Positions 1-13,900 of a DNA stretch of 64,000 nucleotides are shown here, piece after piece. Within the stretch, counting starts at the first letter, position 1. Each line of letters begins with the position of its first letter. A program made the position numbers and the translations under genes. Under the pieces are notes generated by a model. The model was not told the origin of the DNA. It searched no databases and was given only the letters and a program-made list of their open reading frames with translations. This DNA is from Nomia melanderi (lineage: Eukaryota; Arthropoda; Insecta; Hymenoptera; Halictidae): the NCBI RefSeq assembly GCF_051020985.1, contig NC_135010.1, positions 11,034,001 to 11,098,000 of the forward strand. The letters run 5' to 3'.

Positions 1-3000
1 CGCGCGTGGAAATCGCTTTGAAATTGAATTCCTGATTCTCGGTGTAAATATACATTTCCTTTTCGCGTCGAATCAGTGCATTAGCTCGAGTACAGTTTCG
101 TTCTGTGCGTTGTAAACAGCGAACGCTCTCCCCTGTTTCGTTCGCGACCTTCCCGGGCGAACGGTTTCTGATAAAACGATGTTTCCGCATCGGTTCCGGG
201 TCGGGACGGATGAAAAGAAAGGGGTCCGCCAGCGAGACGGACGATTAAACAGGAGTTTACGACCCCGCGAACGGGGGCGCATTAAAAACTAAGCTGCGAC
301 GGGACGCCGCGGAAACTCTTGGACCGTCTTCGCGCGCTAATCGGCCTTTCTTCCGTTCGGTTTTAATGCGAAGATAAAGCCGGCAGATATCCCGCCCCCG
401 TATTACACTGTAATAGAACCGAGGGAGGCTCCTTCGGACGCAGAGAAACGTTTTGCAAGGGGGGAAACGCGTTTCGAGCGACGCTCGCGATAAATCATCG
501 TCGTTATAACCGTGGACTGCCGGCATCTTTCGGGTATCACAATATTCTCGGTCGACCCCGCGGAATGGTACAGTAACGGCCCGATTTTTATGCAAATACA
601 GGCTTTTACGGGCGAATTTGCAAGAAGTCAAGTGGAGCGATAATTTATTTACCCTATTAAAGGATCTACTCGCTTACCAAGTAACAGAAAAACCTCGTTA
701 AGGTTTTTAACGAAGTTTTTATTGTGCTAATAACTTTTTAATGCGCGTCCACTAGATCCATTTTTACCGGGATGAAGTCTCCTCGGATGTTACTCGTTAA
801 CTTCCAACATCAACTACGTAAATACTCCTGCTTTCCTTCCGTTTTATCTGAAATACCACCGTACCCATTTAACGCTAATAATTCTGATTCTTTCATCACA
901 TCCAGACGAGAAGTAACAGCGGGAAAGAAGATAATTCCAAGCAAGGTGATAAATCTCAGGGCATTCTATTTTATTGCAATCTCTACCTGTTTTAACAATT
1001 TTTTCTATATTTATTCGTAGCATCACAATTGTACCATTTAAAGGTAACATTACAATGACTCCCAAATATTCTAGAATAAATAAATAGAGCGTCATATTAG
1101 CTATAATTGAATGAACTAACGTGAACCTCAAAGTGAGAAACGAAGAGCACTTCGGACCGCGAGGAAGTAACGTACCAACGAAAAATCATTTATCGAAGGG
1201 CTAATTCCATTCGGAGCACAACGTAGGTTCACCTACTGTCCTAGCAATCCGGAGGTGATCTCGATTCTACCCAAGCACCACGGCCTCTGCCACAAGATAG
1301 CGTCCGGCATTACGGATTGAATCACTTAGGCATCAGGCATTAAGCATAAACTCAAATCGGTGTCCAGCCGTGCACACGGCCGCCGAATCGATCCGGCCTG
1401 GACCGTGTTTGCATTCGTGCACCGATGTTGACCGTCGGCCGGCGTGTCTTGAGTAATTAGAACGGATGGTCCGTCGTCTTCTTGCCGAGCGGCATAATGA
1501 TTATTGATGCCCGGCCGCGGCCTGAAACGAGGGCGATCGGTCTTCGTCGCCGGTCGCGGCGGTCCCGGCGATAAAACGCGATACGTCGGGCGACCTTTGA
1601 AAGGCGACCTCGTCGATCAAACGCGCGAGTCGCTGAAAGACGATCGCGTTATTGCGAAACGCGGAGATCAACGGCGTCGTCGGTCAACGGGGTGCGAAAC
1701 GTTTCGCGTTATGGAACGCCTACCGGCGACCAATCGATCACAATTTGCGGCCGGAATGTGACGTGCCTAGGGGCGAATCCCTCGCCGCTGATCGGGGAAG
1801 ATAAGCCGGAAGATTTCGAGAAAGATTCCGTTCAGTTTAGAAACTAACAGAGCGAACGGCGACACTTTACCCCGGTTAATGTAGTGATTATCAGAACAAA
1901 GGGCTTTCTAATTCGCGATAACAGTTATTCAAAGTCAAGCGGCGCGTTTATTTCACCGAGTTCCTTTCGTGAATAAGAACAACCCCCCGTAGATCTTATC
2001 CCCTCCAGATTGCCGCCATTATGGCCACTTATTAGCGGCTATTGCGCCATACCTACCTCCGATTTCTTTATGTTATTCGGTCACGTTCAAATATTTCAAG
2101 TCTCGGCCTCGACGGGATCGAGATGAAGGAAAAACTTCGCAGTCCTACCATATCCCGAACGATACCTGCTTCCACCCTTATCATTCCCACGAACATTTCA
2201 GGAAAACAATTAACCGCACGAACGAGAAATCCCAAGATACCAAAATTCCCGCCGTTTCGTTCGTTCCCGGGAAACACGAATACACCGAGCCGGTTCGATC
2301 CGGCACTCCCAGTCCGCGAACAACCGGTTACAATGACAAATGCAAGGGCCCTCCGTCGGTCTGGCATTAAAAGTAATACTCCTCGTTGCTCGCGCGATCG
2401 TGTTTACCGAAGGGCGCGCGTGTGCGCGCGGACCGGGTCGTCGCGCGACAGTGACAAATCGCCGCGAAAGATGGCACAATCGCATTATCGCGTGGTAAAT
2501 CATAGCGATACTCCGCGGTATAGATCCCCGAAGAGGAAGGGAGGGGGGCGGGAGTCCGGGGCAAGGCTTATTGCGGGTCGTTACTCGCGGCTGCCGTTGC
2601 CAGCGTCATTACTCTCGCGGGATTCTATTATGCCGGTCGCGAGCTTATCAAATGCCCGACCCGTTAAAAATAACGGCGCCCTACCGCCGCCTTCCGTTTC
2701 CACGTAACAGTCGGCTCACCGCACAGACACCACCTCGAGCATCGCATCAATGAGCCGGTGACCCCCGCGACCCCCGTTCCCCGCCCCCTTCGAGCCACTT
2801 TCCGGGTCCCGGTGCGCGGGGCCGAGCCGCAAGCTACAAGAGACTCGAGGGTAAATGGTCTCCATTGTACTTTTAAACGCCCCTCGTCTGACTTCGGCCT
2901 CGTCCTTCCACCCCCTGGCTCGCCCGCTCGCTCGCTCACTCGCCGTCCCCGTCGTCACCGGCGACGACATTCAACCTCCTTCAACCGTCCAACCCCTACC

Positions 3001-4219
3001 TGCACGAGCATCCTCCGCGATTATTCAGCGATGACAAACGACTATCCTCCACCCCGTCCTCCGAGGCTCGCGTCCATAGCTACCTGCACCCCAAACCTCG
3101 TCCACTAGTCCTTCGCTCTTGGTACCCAACCCCTCTTGTCTTCTTCCTCTTTTTCTGCTGCTGCTGCTTCTCTTCTTCTTCTTCTTCTTCTTCTTCTTCT
3201 TCTTCTTCTGATTTCTGCTCCTTCCACTCCTCCTCCTCTGGTCCGTGTTCCTCTTCTTCCTCTCTCCGGCCGTATTTTTGCTCCGGTGGAAGATAAATTG
3301 GCGCGAGACCCCGGCAAGTTGAGACACCGGGGAAAAAGTAGCCGGATGAGCGGAAAAACCGGCGCGGATGGAGGACCACGCTGGAGGGGAAACCGATGTT
3401 TCTGTTAACCGGGACAGAAGGCACCGGTGATTAACATGTTCCTTTCCTGGCCGGCTCTGATTCTGCGGGACACTTGGATTTAGGGGCGCGACGCCGGCGG
3501 ATGGCACTGCGGCGAGGGAAAAATCGTTTTATGGGGGTGTAATTGTCGGAGTGCTTGACGGAGTGCGGGGAATGCTCGCGGAGTTGTGTTTTGAGACTTG
3601 GAATATTTTAGTTTTTTCGATGTTGTAACTACAGAGTGAATTGCTGTATACATATTTTAGAACTCGACAATTTTTATAGATGTGTATTATTTTTATCGTG
3701 ATTGTATACTATTCCACGGTCGCAGAATGAATGTACAGATCACTGCCCGCAGATTTCTAAACTCGGTGTCGCGTCCGACGTGACATGAACGGGTTGGAAC
3801 GCCATAAAAGGTTCTTCCCAGCGCGGAGATCGTGCCGCAACACCGGCAATTAAGTTGACAGATATAAAATCTAGCAGAGCCGGCGCTGCACGCGACGAAT
3901 ATCGAGAGGATCGCGACACCGCGACATCGGCCGCGATAAACCTGCAATTTCCTTATCTGTCGGCCGCGCGGCCGGAAACACGCGCTGGGCCGGTCAGCGG
4001 CGTCGTTCCTCATTTTTCGGCGAACTGCTCCGTTTCATAACGGGCATAATTCTCCGGCAGGGAAGCTGCGCGCTGCGGGAAAATTTCCCAGCTCGGCGTG
4101 GAGGAATCCGAAGCTGCCGCTGCTGCTGGGACACCGAGATAAACCGCGCCCGGTATCGATCGACATCGAGCATCGTTGGGATAACGCTACCCTCGCACGT
4201 GCAATTTTCGTGCCAACGA
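1..4219. other. No supported gene; GC-rich intergenic or intronic DNA
   Basis: I find no exon with family-recognisable protein in this stretch. Open frames occur on several strands at once, as expected of CpG-rich DNA with few stop codons, and their translations are rich in Arg, Ser and Pro without domain motifs. The only structured sequence is the pyrimidine microsatellite near 3.17 kb. It could be intron or flank of a gene lying to the left. Confidence 0.5.
3157..3209. repeat. CTG/CTT trinucleotide microsatellite
   Basis: A short (CTG)n run passes directly into about a dozen CTT units. Reading frames through it give poly-Leu on the plus strand and poly-Glu, poly-Arg or poly-Lys on the minus strand. 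These are repeat artefacts rather than proteins. Confidence 0.9.
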
Positions 4220-4700
4220 ATAGGTACACACGGAAAAAGGGGGAGACACGCGTGAAGAGAGACGGAGAGAGGCAGCGAGACCTGGAACGAGGGAGACAGG
4301 GAAAAGGGGATCGAAAGTGAGATTAGGGGAAAGAGGAAGAAAAAAGAATGATAGGGATAGGGACACTCGATGTGTGTGTATACTATGTACAATCCTATAT
4401 ATGGAGAAAGGAAAGATGTATGGTATGTACATTTAGGGAGAAGGAGAAAGGAATGGAAGAGGAGAAAGCGAAATAGAAGATTAATTGAGAAAGAATAAGC
4501 GGAAGGTAGAGAGAAGAAAAGAGAATGAAAAGCAAGATGAAGTAGGAATAGAGGACATAAACGTTAAGAAAAAGAAGACAGTGAAGACAGATGAGAAATT
4601 AAGCCAAGGATAGAGAAAGCAAAAGAGAGGAAGGTAAAAAATAATGAAGACAGTATAAAAAAGGCAACACAAAGGACAGAAAGATAAGACATACAGGAGA
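4220..4700. repeat. Purine-rich (GA-rich) low-complexity tract
   Basis: The plus strand is almost entirely A and G for several hundred bases (GAGA, GGAAA and GAAAG runs), broken by a short GT/TAT-rich piece around 4370-4430. Minus-strand frames are open only because the complement is pyrimidine-rich, giving Phe/Leu/Ser-rich pseudo-peptides. It ends immediately at a TTAA-bounded miniature element. Confidence 0.8.
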
Positions 4701-4701
4701 A

Positions 4702-4909
4702 TTAACCCTTTGCTGGCGAAGACTTTAAAGTGCACAAAGCTAGCAACGCACGAAGCTAAATTATACATCGAATGCTCAAACAATAGTAAAAAAGGGAACT
4801 ATACACCGATCACTTGCTATTCAAGTAATTAAGTCACTCGTTTGCAACTAAGTATTCCAAATATGAAAATTTCATCTGACCGAAACGTCGACAATCGTCA
4901 AAGGGTTAA
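4702..4909. mobile_element. TTAA-bounded miniature element, family 1, copy A
   Basis: The element starts TTAACCCTTTGC and ends GTCAAAGGGTTAA, so short terminal inverted repeats (CCCTTTG/CAAAGGG) sit directly inside TTAA. The interior carries landmarks shared with three other copies: an AAGCT..ATTATACAT box, a CTCAAACAATAG box, CTTGCT, an AAATATGAA..TTTCATC box and CGAAACGTCGACA near the right end. There is no coding capacity. TTAA targets and CCC-starting ends are typical of piggyBac-type elements; membership of that superfamily is inferred. Confidence 0.8.
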
Positions 4910-6889
4910 AAGCAGGGAACGATAGAGGAAAGAAAGACAAAAGGTAAAGCTGAGGAGACAAGAGGTCAGAACCGATCCGAGCATCCGCGTGGCTAGATCC
5001 CGTAAAGAGATACGAGCGGCCGCGCCTACTTAATTGTAACGTTTGATCGCTGCGCGAGCTTGGCAAACTCCCCGGCAAGCATCCCCTTTGCGCTTTACGA
5101 TCCTCGTGCACCCACCGGCGGTAGCCCGGCGTGTCTCGCCCAGCGGAGCGTTACCATAAATTAGCATCTGCAGGAAGGACACGTCGGCTGTACTTACAGA
5201 TCCCGGTACTCTGTAATTGGTAGGTTATCTCGCCGGTAGCGGCCGCCCCGCTAAAGATCGTTAGCGCCCGCCCCATCCTCCCGCGTTGCCGCGTGTTCCA
5301 CGTGAAAACTGGCAAACAGCTAGGCCAGCAACAGCGAGCGCGGCCAGAAGTATGCGCGAGCCGAACCTTTTAACCGCCGCGTGGCCGGCTGGCCGAAAGC
5401 TCCCGGAAATTGTTGCCCTCGGGGGAATATTAGCGCGCCACCAGGAGTTCCTCGAACGTTCGGTTCGAGGGTGTTCAGCGCTTAGGTTCCGGGAATGTGT
5501 GCGTCACGGTCGCTAAATGTCCGTTGCCCGGTCACGCTTTGGCTGGGTGCTCTTTAGGTTGATCGTGTCGCTAGCATTTAGGAATCGAGTGGAACGGTGG
5601 TTTCGATGTTTCAGGAAAATGAGGAAATGTACTGGATATTCGAGGATATTAATAGTGTTGTGTTTTGTATTGTTTATTTGGTAGACTGCTTTATGCATTC
5701 GAAATCGTCGAGAGGATTCCGGCGAACTGTCTAACTACGATCGTCCGAATCCACTTCGCTCGGAGGCAGGTACATCGCAAAGCAGCTGCAAAATACGAAT
5801 CTTCAGAACGCAACCGACATCGTAAATCTACCAACAGGACTTCCATAATTTCCAGACACCGAGCCGGAGCGCCGGGAACGAGGCAACCGAACAACCAGCT
5901 AACAAGCGCCCAAACATTCCGGACACGCGTGCAACGGTTCCGGAGAGACTCGCGGGAAATACGCGCGACGATAACTGTTTATTCCAAATTGGACCGTTCA
6001 GATAAGTAGGCGCGCGGAATTCGTATCAGCGGGGACGTCGTAATTGGCCCCGTTTAAGCCGGGAAATTATGCAAACGACGGGGCGCGCGAGAAAAAACCG
6101 GGAAGACGGAGGATCGAATAACGAGGAGACGAACGTGGGCACTTCGGTGCCTAAAATTCGGGTTCGGATTGCGATCGTTGCTCGCTCGGAGTCTCTTAAA
6201 CGTTTTCTCGCGAACAAAGCTGCGCCGCTGTTCGAACCCGTCCCATTTTCCCCGGGTTTCGCCGTGTTGCGCGCGGATTTCTTCGCGCGCGTGTGCACAC
6301 GCCGATCTTTCTGCACGGCTGTGCCTGGCTCGAGTGCAACGGTCGACAATAGAAGCTGGAGGTCGATGGACGAAAGGAAGGCAGGCGAGTACGAAGAGAA
6401 ACGACGGCGAGCGTCTCCGAGTCCTGGCTGCCGCGAGTTTTACACGCGAATTTATACACGTACGGTCGCACGAGGCCCACGTGTGCGACTCGTGCTGAGA
6501 GAAAAGCCCTAAATTGCAACGACTACACTCGCCGAGCGTTATCGCCCGATAGAATCGTGAACGACACTCGCGAGGGAGCAACGATCGACCGCCCCGATTC
6601 CGGGCCGAGCTGCAGGAAAAAGAGGGCCGACTCCACCGAAAGGAATCGAATCCCGTTTCGGAGGGAACGAACTGCTCGAGTCACGCGGAAACAACGAAAC
6701 AACTCTTTGCAAAGCCCTTGCCGCTTTGGCGAACGTATGATCCAGTTTGTTCTGCGGAACCAGCGGGATAGGGGATTTTCGGAAAATGGATGCGGACAAA
6801 TTGAGATTCTCGAGTCTAGTACATTCACTTCTGGCGTTCCTTTGGGAGTCTGTCTTTGCTGAAACTTGTAAATTTATACTAAAGAAGTT
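4910..6889. other. No supported gene; intergenic or intronic DNA
   Basis: CpG-rich sequence with overlapping short frames on both strands and no domain motifs. Nothing structured was recognised. Confidence 0.45.
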
Positions 6890-7097
6890 TTAACCCGGAC
6901 GAAGATTCTTTGAAATGTACAAAACCATCAACGGATGAAGCTAGATTATACATTAATTGCTTGAATAATAGCAAAAACAGAAGCTAGACGCTAATCTCTT
7001 GCTGCCCGAGAAATTAGATCATTTTCCAGCGCCTTAATCTTCCAAATATGAACGTTTCATCGCGCCGAAATGTCGACATTCGTCCGCGAAGGGTTAA
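6890..7097. mobile_element. TTAA-bounded miniature element, family 1, copy B
   Basis: It has the same length (208 bp) and order of internal boxes as copy A. Shared boxes are GAAGCTAGATTATACAT, TTGAATAATAGCAAAAA, CTAATCTCTTGCTG, CCAAATATGAA..TTTCATC and CGAAATGTCGACATTCGTC. The left end has decayed (TTAACCCGGAC) while the right end keeps GAAGGGTTAA. Orientation matches copy A. Confidence 0.8.
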
Positions 7098-10000
7098 CAG
7101 TGATTTTGGAAATAGGAGGATATGATTGGAGGGAAATATATCGAGGTACTGCTTCGATACAGTATGTCACATGCTCGTTAACGCGGGGATATTCGAGTTT
7201 CGTATTAAAATGAAGAAAAATGTGCGCAAGAAGGATGTTACGGGCAACAAGGACCATTCTTTACTTAACGCAGAGCTTAATTAGAAGAGGACAAGAAAGG
7301 AGGGCGTAATGATTCCCCTACGGTCATCTAAATCAATTCGAAGTGCATCAGCGACGGGGTCTTTACACCGGGACAGAAATTACGCGCGGAACGAAGTTAC
7401 TTTTTCATCGTTAACGTCGACGGAATGGCAAACGCGTCGTATCTCGCGATCCCCGGCGACAGGGGAAGGAAGGCAAGACACCGTCCTGGTTTTTGCAGGC
7501 ACGAGGATGGGCGGTACCCCTCGTGTCGTAAAGGAGTCGCCGGCGTAGTGACAAATTACTCCGAGTTTATCCCGCAGCCCTCTTTTTAAGGGGCGGCCCG
7601 GCCACCCCCGGAATCAAGGGCCGGGCTCGAACCCGTGGAATTCCTTTCGTCCATCCATCATAAACCTGCGGCGACAATGCTTACAACGTCCTTCCGCCAC
7701 GTCGTCGAGGATCCTAAAACGGCCTCGAGGATCATTTTCCCTCTGCACGCCCAAAAGTTTATCACGCATTCAGAGCCGCCCCGCGGTGCTCGACGTTGAT
7801 AGCTTCCGGTGGACGAAAAAACCAAGAATCGACGACGGTTTACGAGCGATCCTCTAGATTTATGGATCCCCGTAACTGATCTTACAGAAGATATTTGAAT
7901 TTCATAGGGAACAAGCCACTCTTCCTAAAACAAGCAAATCGCAATCGACTACGAAAAGAAGACGAACGTCTAATTCAATTTTAATAAAACCACAATCCGA
8001 TCGCAAGTTAAAAGGATGCACCTCGAGCTACCAAAGCCACATACGCGTCGATCACCGGATTATTCAGACATTCGCGGAAAGTGGCAATAAAAATCCCCGA
8101 GACAACCCGACTTCCCGCACTCCCGTCACCGGGATCGCGGGGAACTTCGCGCCGCCGATCCCCCCGTCCGCGGAGATATCGTTCCCGCGAGTAGCGAAGT
8201 GCCATAATCGTGAAAACCCGAGAGCGTCGACCGCGAGCGAGCCCCCGCCGCGCCGCCCGGCCCCCATCGACAATAGGTCGCAGGGCGGCCGGCTTAAACC
8301 GGCAAGTTTATACCGAGTTTATCTTCCGCGAACGAGCGCGGGACGTTTGCCTCGAGTTGGCACCAGCCACTCCCCCGGCGAATCCCGGCGCCGATAACGA
8401 TCTACCGGCGAATCGAACGCGGCTCCCGTTGTTTGTCGACCGTTTCGATCGATAGCCCGCGTCTTCGGCCGACCTCACCCCCGGGCCCCGCGTTGTTTCA
8501 GCGCCGCCCGCGGAGTTTAATGCCGCGCAGTTTAAGGAAAACTGAAGTTTTGTAAAGTTCCCGGGCGTCACGTGCAGTGGTTTACGGTGATCTACGGCCG
8601 GGGCGAAAGTTCCGCGCGATCGTGTCACACGATTACTCTCCGGGCCTCGCCTACCCCGGCTGCCGCGGAAGTTCCTAGACCTGGGCCGGCATTATCGGCG
8701 CGGCGTACGATAAGCCCGGCGTCGCGTCGCTCGTCCCGCGATCGGCCATTATTAAAATGTCGCGATACCGCGACGAGCGATAATCTGACCGCCGAGGCGT
8801 ATCGACGAGCGGGCTCCGGGGGAAGCCTCGTCTTATCTGCCGCGCGCAAGAATTAGGACACCTGGGATTTCCTATGGAGCCGGGATCCGGATCGGAGATT
8901 AACGGTATCAAAAGGGAGTTTTATCCGGCGATTCCTTCAACTCCGAAATCTTGCTCATCCGTGTATTATCGATCCCGCCGGTCGATATTCAATTTTTCCT
9001 CGGCGACTCCTTCGAGGACCGTTGCCCGTCGGAGAGTATTTGCTTGACCGAATAGTCTTCTCTTGGTAACCTCGGGCACGATGTTCGAACGAGAATCGCG
9101 TGTCCGGAAGAAGGGTCTTCTGCTCGTTGAAATATATCGACACGGGTTTCGAGTGTTTGAGTGGCGGATGGAAGGCTTCTCTTGTTTACTAGAAAATGTC
9201 ACTTTATTCTTAGAGATGAATTGAAGTATCTATATACTTCGATGTTTCTCGAGTCCTGCTTAGAAATACAATACTGCGATCGCACAGCGTTGAACAAAGG
9301 ATTGCAAAAGTATAATCTCACTGCCCGAGGATTCTCCGGGTAAACCGAGAGAACGATCGAGCCGATGCTCCGACCGGCGGAAACTGGCGGCGCTCGAACA
9401 GTTAAAGAGCATTTCGCTCCTCGCATTTTGTGTAACAAGGACCGACACGCCAGCAAAGACATCCCATCCCCTAACTCGCCCTCGAAGGGTTTGAGCGGCG
9501 GATAACACGTATCGGCCGGCTTTTATCCTCCCCTTTACACTCTGCCAGGGATCTACTCGGCGTAACGAGGTCTAGCAGCCGCCTTCCACGCTCTCGAGAT
9601 TAATTACGGGGTATCGAAGTAATTGAGGACGAAGTAGCCGGACAAAGTCGCGTGTTCCGAGCACGAGGGGGATGATTCGGGGACAGAAGCGGGCGGCGCC
9701 GCGGCGGTGCGCGCAGTCTTCCCTCCATTGTCTCTGACCCCCGGGCGCGGCACCTGCCCCCGGGCCGGCCATTCATTTCTAACGAGTTGGCAACGTTATC
9801 GGTTAGAGCGGACAGCGGCACGGCGTGTCCACTGAGACGTTAACACCGATACCCGGTCCGGCCCGGCTCTCCAGGGGCGTGGAATCGACGGTGTTCCTAT
9901 GCACACGTACATATTCACGCACCGGTCCGTTCCCTGGAACGGACGTGCGCCCTACCATTATACAGGGTGAATCGCCAGAAATGAAATTATCTGAATTATT

Positions 10001-10736
10001 AAGCAGATTTTACTCTCTACTAAAAATGAGATCGAGATTAACAGTATCGAGAGAAGAGAAACCTAGTAGAACGTTAAACTCTGGTGTTAGAACATTAAGA
10101 CGGTAGAAAACCATTTGAAGGAACCATCGATATTTTAATAAGCTCGAAGAATACTATTTCAGAAATTCTTTTATCTCAACTTTTAACGTTTGAAACGATC
10201 TTTAAGTAATCTCGAGAGCGACACTGTTTAAGAATTCGTTTGTGACTAATGTTGGCAATGGTTGGGCTTTCTTCTGGATATTATTTGTTGCATTCAACTG
10301 TAATGGGAATAGTTAGGCGTTCCGTTTCTCCCGAACCCACCCCGTATAACACAGCCAGATATAACGTCCAATGAGCAACCGCAGCGCCCGGCCAGTTCAG
10401 TCTGGCCGGCCTGGTACACTCGAGCGATTTTCAAGCTGGCTACAATAGGACACCCGCGCCGCGCGCTTCGTTCGTGCTGCATCGGTTAACCCGGAAAACC
10501 ACCCACGGGGATGACGTCGGTGCTGAACAGTCGCGGAACCACCGTACACACCGGGCGTACTCGTTGGCCGTGTCTGTCCCCGTGTTCCGACGTTCGATGT
10601 TTATGAACATCCCTTAGCAGCTGGTTCTCTTCTGGCTTCTTGTTAAGGGCAGTCCAGATTTCGCAGACAGTCTGCATACAGTTTCTCCAGTCCGGGGTTG
10701 CAATTTAGTAGAATCTCTGGTCAAAGGTAGAGAGCA
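7098..10736. other. No supported gene; intergenic or intronic DNA
   Basis: High-CpG sequence with several-fold overlapping open frames. None has recognisable domains or exon-like splice structure. Nothing further seen. Confidence 0.45.
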
Positions 10737-10920
10737 TTAACCCTTTGCGGAGGAAGGTTCATCGATTTACAGAAAACCGTTGGCGAATGTAGCTGCATTG
10801 TACATCAAACGCTCAAATAATACTGAAAAAGGACACCAAATACCGATCTCATGCTCTTAGAGAAATGAAATAATTTATTTCGATTTCCCAAAACGTCGAA
10901 ATTCTTTCGCAAACGGTTGA
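10737..10920. mobile_element. TTAA-bounded miniature element, family 1, copy C (shortened)
   Basis: It begins TTAACCCTTTGCGGAGGAAG and ends CGCAAACGGTTGA, where the right TTAA has mutated to TTGA. Internal boxes match copies A, B and D (TGTACATCAAACGCTCAAATAA, ATACCGATCTCATGCT, AAAACGTCGAAAT). It is about 20 bp shorter than the other copies because of deletion in the right half. Confidence 0.75.
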
Positions 10921-13900
10921 AACTTCGGACATTTCAGTCTTACATCTGGATATCTTCAATCATTTTTAAATCCGAAGCAATACCTTAAGATACTGGCACA
11001 ATAATTTAAATACAGAATGCAACTACCAACGACTAAACAGCGAGTAAAGTCTCGAAGAACAAGCATAAGAAAAACTCGGATCACAGAAAATCCCCTCGGA
11101 TGTCCCCACTCGCTTCAGAAATGAGGACAAATCCAGTGAACCCGGTTACAGCAGTCCCACACGCGTCTAATTAGCGTGCCCCCTTCTTCATTACAACGGA
11201 GAGCAGAATTTTGTGATAACTTTGCTGGAAAAACTTGCATTTCGCCTCTCGCTATCTGCAGGCAGTCCGCAAACGTTCGTCCCTTGGTCTGGACTGGTCT
11301 TTACAGTTTCCCCCGTTCCGCATACTCTTTCTGGTTCTTCGACCCTCGTGCCCGCGACCTTTCCCCTTTCCGTGGGCCAAATGACAAACGGGAAACAAGA
11401 GCAGTAACGGAATTCAGCCGGTTCGTTAGAGGCAGCCAGCGTTGCCTTGTATAATGGCCCACGGTCGTCTACGAGGACGTGTCCATGGCGTCGCGGGCGC
11501 GATCGCGACGCAAACACAATTCCCCGCCCCGGGAAATTTGGTATGCAAAAGAAGAAAGGGGTGGCGTGCGTTCGGTGCGCGCCGGCCGCGCGACGCGCTG
11601 CGCGGGGATAATTGGGTCGTGGGACGCGCGCGCCTTATTTGCAGTTATAGCGACCGCGGCGGGAAAAATATAAATATTTAGATGCGCTGCCCGCGAGGAG
11701 TGGGTCATCCGAGCCTGAAGTGTCTCCGTGGTTGATGAAGCGAAGAAATTCCTGGGGAAAAAGTAGTTTAAAGCGGCGACCATTGCGACGGAAGGAGTTT
11801 ATTTTTCAAGCGCCCCCTCTACCGCGATATTTGTCCTTTCGGAAGACACTCCCTCGGTTAATTAAACTTTGCAAGCGACTCGACGTCTTCGGATGTTCAA
11901 ATAATCAACTATAACACATTTTATATATCGCGTGTCGTGTTCGAAGTTTATATTACTCCGACATACTGTTCTATATTTATATACGAAGGAATTCTTACTT
12001 TCTATAGATTTTCAGTGTAAAGTCATAGAATACCAAATGCTGGAATACCATGCAAGGATGAAAAATCATGGATCCGTAGAACTGAAGAGTAACTTCCGCG
12101 CCATCCATCCGATCGTTCCGCATGGCGCAGTCTTCGGTAAACAACCGGTAACAGTAGATCGTCGACGTTGAACCGTGTATTCCAGACGTCGGACCGCAGC
12201 AATCAATCAGACGCAACAGCGCGGATCATTTTGTCCCAGAGCGAGCCAGCCCAAAGATTAATTGCCGAACGCGGAAAGTGGATCCCGCCGGACAAAGAAG
12301 CGGTCTATGGGGCCCGTGCAAGCTGCCACGAGTTGGGGATCGTTAAGCTCGCGCGAACTTTACACGCGTCGAGTCCCCGTGTTCCGTTTCCGGAACGTTT
12401 CGAAGCCATCCGGGGGAATAAACAGCGGAGATCCCGGGCGCGGGCGTTATCTGTTTCGAAAGTTCCCCCGTTTCAGTCTTTTATTACACGAAAATATCGA
12501 AGGAGCGGCTAAACCGAGTAGATAAGTTGAAAGTCTATTTTACGAGCGGCACCATATTGCGGATTTTCCGCGGCATGGGAATGCCCTGCTCGCGCTGAGA
12601 AGCGGCGCGAGGGAGATCCCAGCCGTTACATCGGCTCGCCTCGGCTCGTTCCGCGAGATCCCCGCGCGCGCGGATTGAAAATCTCGAATCCTCAAAGCGG
12701 CTGACAAACGCGCGACGTTATGGATCGGGGAAATATCGGGGCCGGGGAATCACTTCTGACCCGGAAACGCGTTATCAAAACGAGTCGGATCCCACTTGGA
12801 ACCGCCGCGCCGTACAATGGTATCTACACTGCGGATAATTTGCCTAGTTTCACTCGAAAAATCAATCTACCCACTGACGGGGGTTCCCTGAGACTCGAGT
12901 CATCCCACCGAATCGAACTTTAGTCAGAAGACAACCTTTAATCTTCCCCAGTTATCGTCGATCCGCGTGGATGCCCTCGACGTAACGAGTTCCTCCAGCG
13001 ACGTCGAAGATGATTCGACTGATAATCGCTGGAAAAATCGATCCACCTTCGCCCGGGGTTTTCCTAAAAGTCGAACGAATCCACGGAATCCAATCTAGCG
13101 TCAGCCGGAAGACAACCGAGCCCCTTAATCTTCCCTTGTTATCGTCGATCCGCGTCGATGCTCCGCGAGATGACGAGGAGGAAATCCTTCGGACGAGGAT
13201 TGAGGGATCGCCGGCCGGACGGGGAGGTGTGGGGCGTCACGCGCAGATTAAAATGGTGTCTAGATACGAGCGTAGGGTTTACTCGCGCTGATAGACGCTC
13301 GCCCGTCCCTTTTCAACCCCCCGCGCTCGTTCTGTTTTCGTTGCTTCTCCTTCTTTCTCCTGCATATTTTCTGCAACTTCTCGTCTCGTTTCGTATCACC
13401 GATGGTTACCGTTCCCCCTCGCCCCCTTCGACTCTGCCCCGGTTGAACGGGATGGGGGTTGGCCTGACGCCAGGGAGTAGCAATATTGTAGCAGCAGGCA
13501 ACCCCGGGGAATCTCGTGACTCCAGCCTGCTGGCATCCTACCTACCCTCTAAACCTTGCATGCGCACATGCACGCCACCCGTGCAACGGCACCGTTACAC
13601 GCCGAGGAGCATCATACTGTCTTACTTACTAAGCACTAGCGCCGATCGCCGCGGCCGACACCCCCCCTCCCGACCCCCGCGCGCCTCACCCTGCGGCCTG
13701 ATTTATCGCCGACGGTCTAATATACTGTTTTAAAGGCGACGTTGTCGGAGAGGAATCTCGATGGATGTCGGGAAGCATCGTCCGCTGCGGCACTTCCGGC
13801 CGCGGGACCGCTCGGCTGGGGATGCCTCCGCAGGAAGTCGTTATCGGCCCCGTCCGCGTGCATTAATGCACATGCACCGGCGGGGGACCGACCTCTTTTC

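Noticed and set aside
3025..3507. Minus-strand frames with poly-Glu, poly-Lys and poly-Arg
   Set aside because: They are produced by the CTT microsatellite and give different homopolymers in each frame.
4035..4783. Minus-strand Phe/Leu/Ser-rich frames resembling membrane proteins
   Set aside because: They come from the purine-rich tract read on the complementary strand; there are no exon boundaries or family patterns.
13158..13733. 191-codon plus-strand frame with a hydrophobic stretch
   Set aside because: The hydrophobic part is a pyrimidine-rich run; there is no start context, domain or splice structure, and it overlaps an imperfect duplication.
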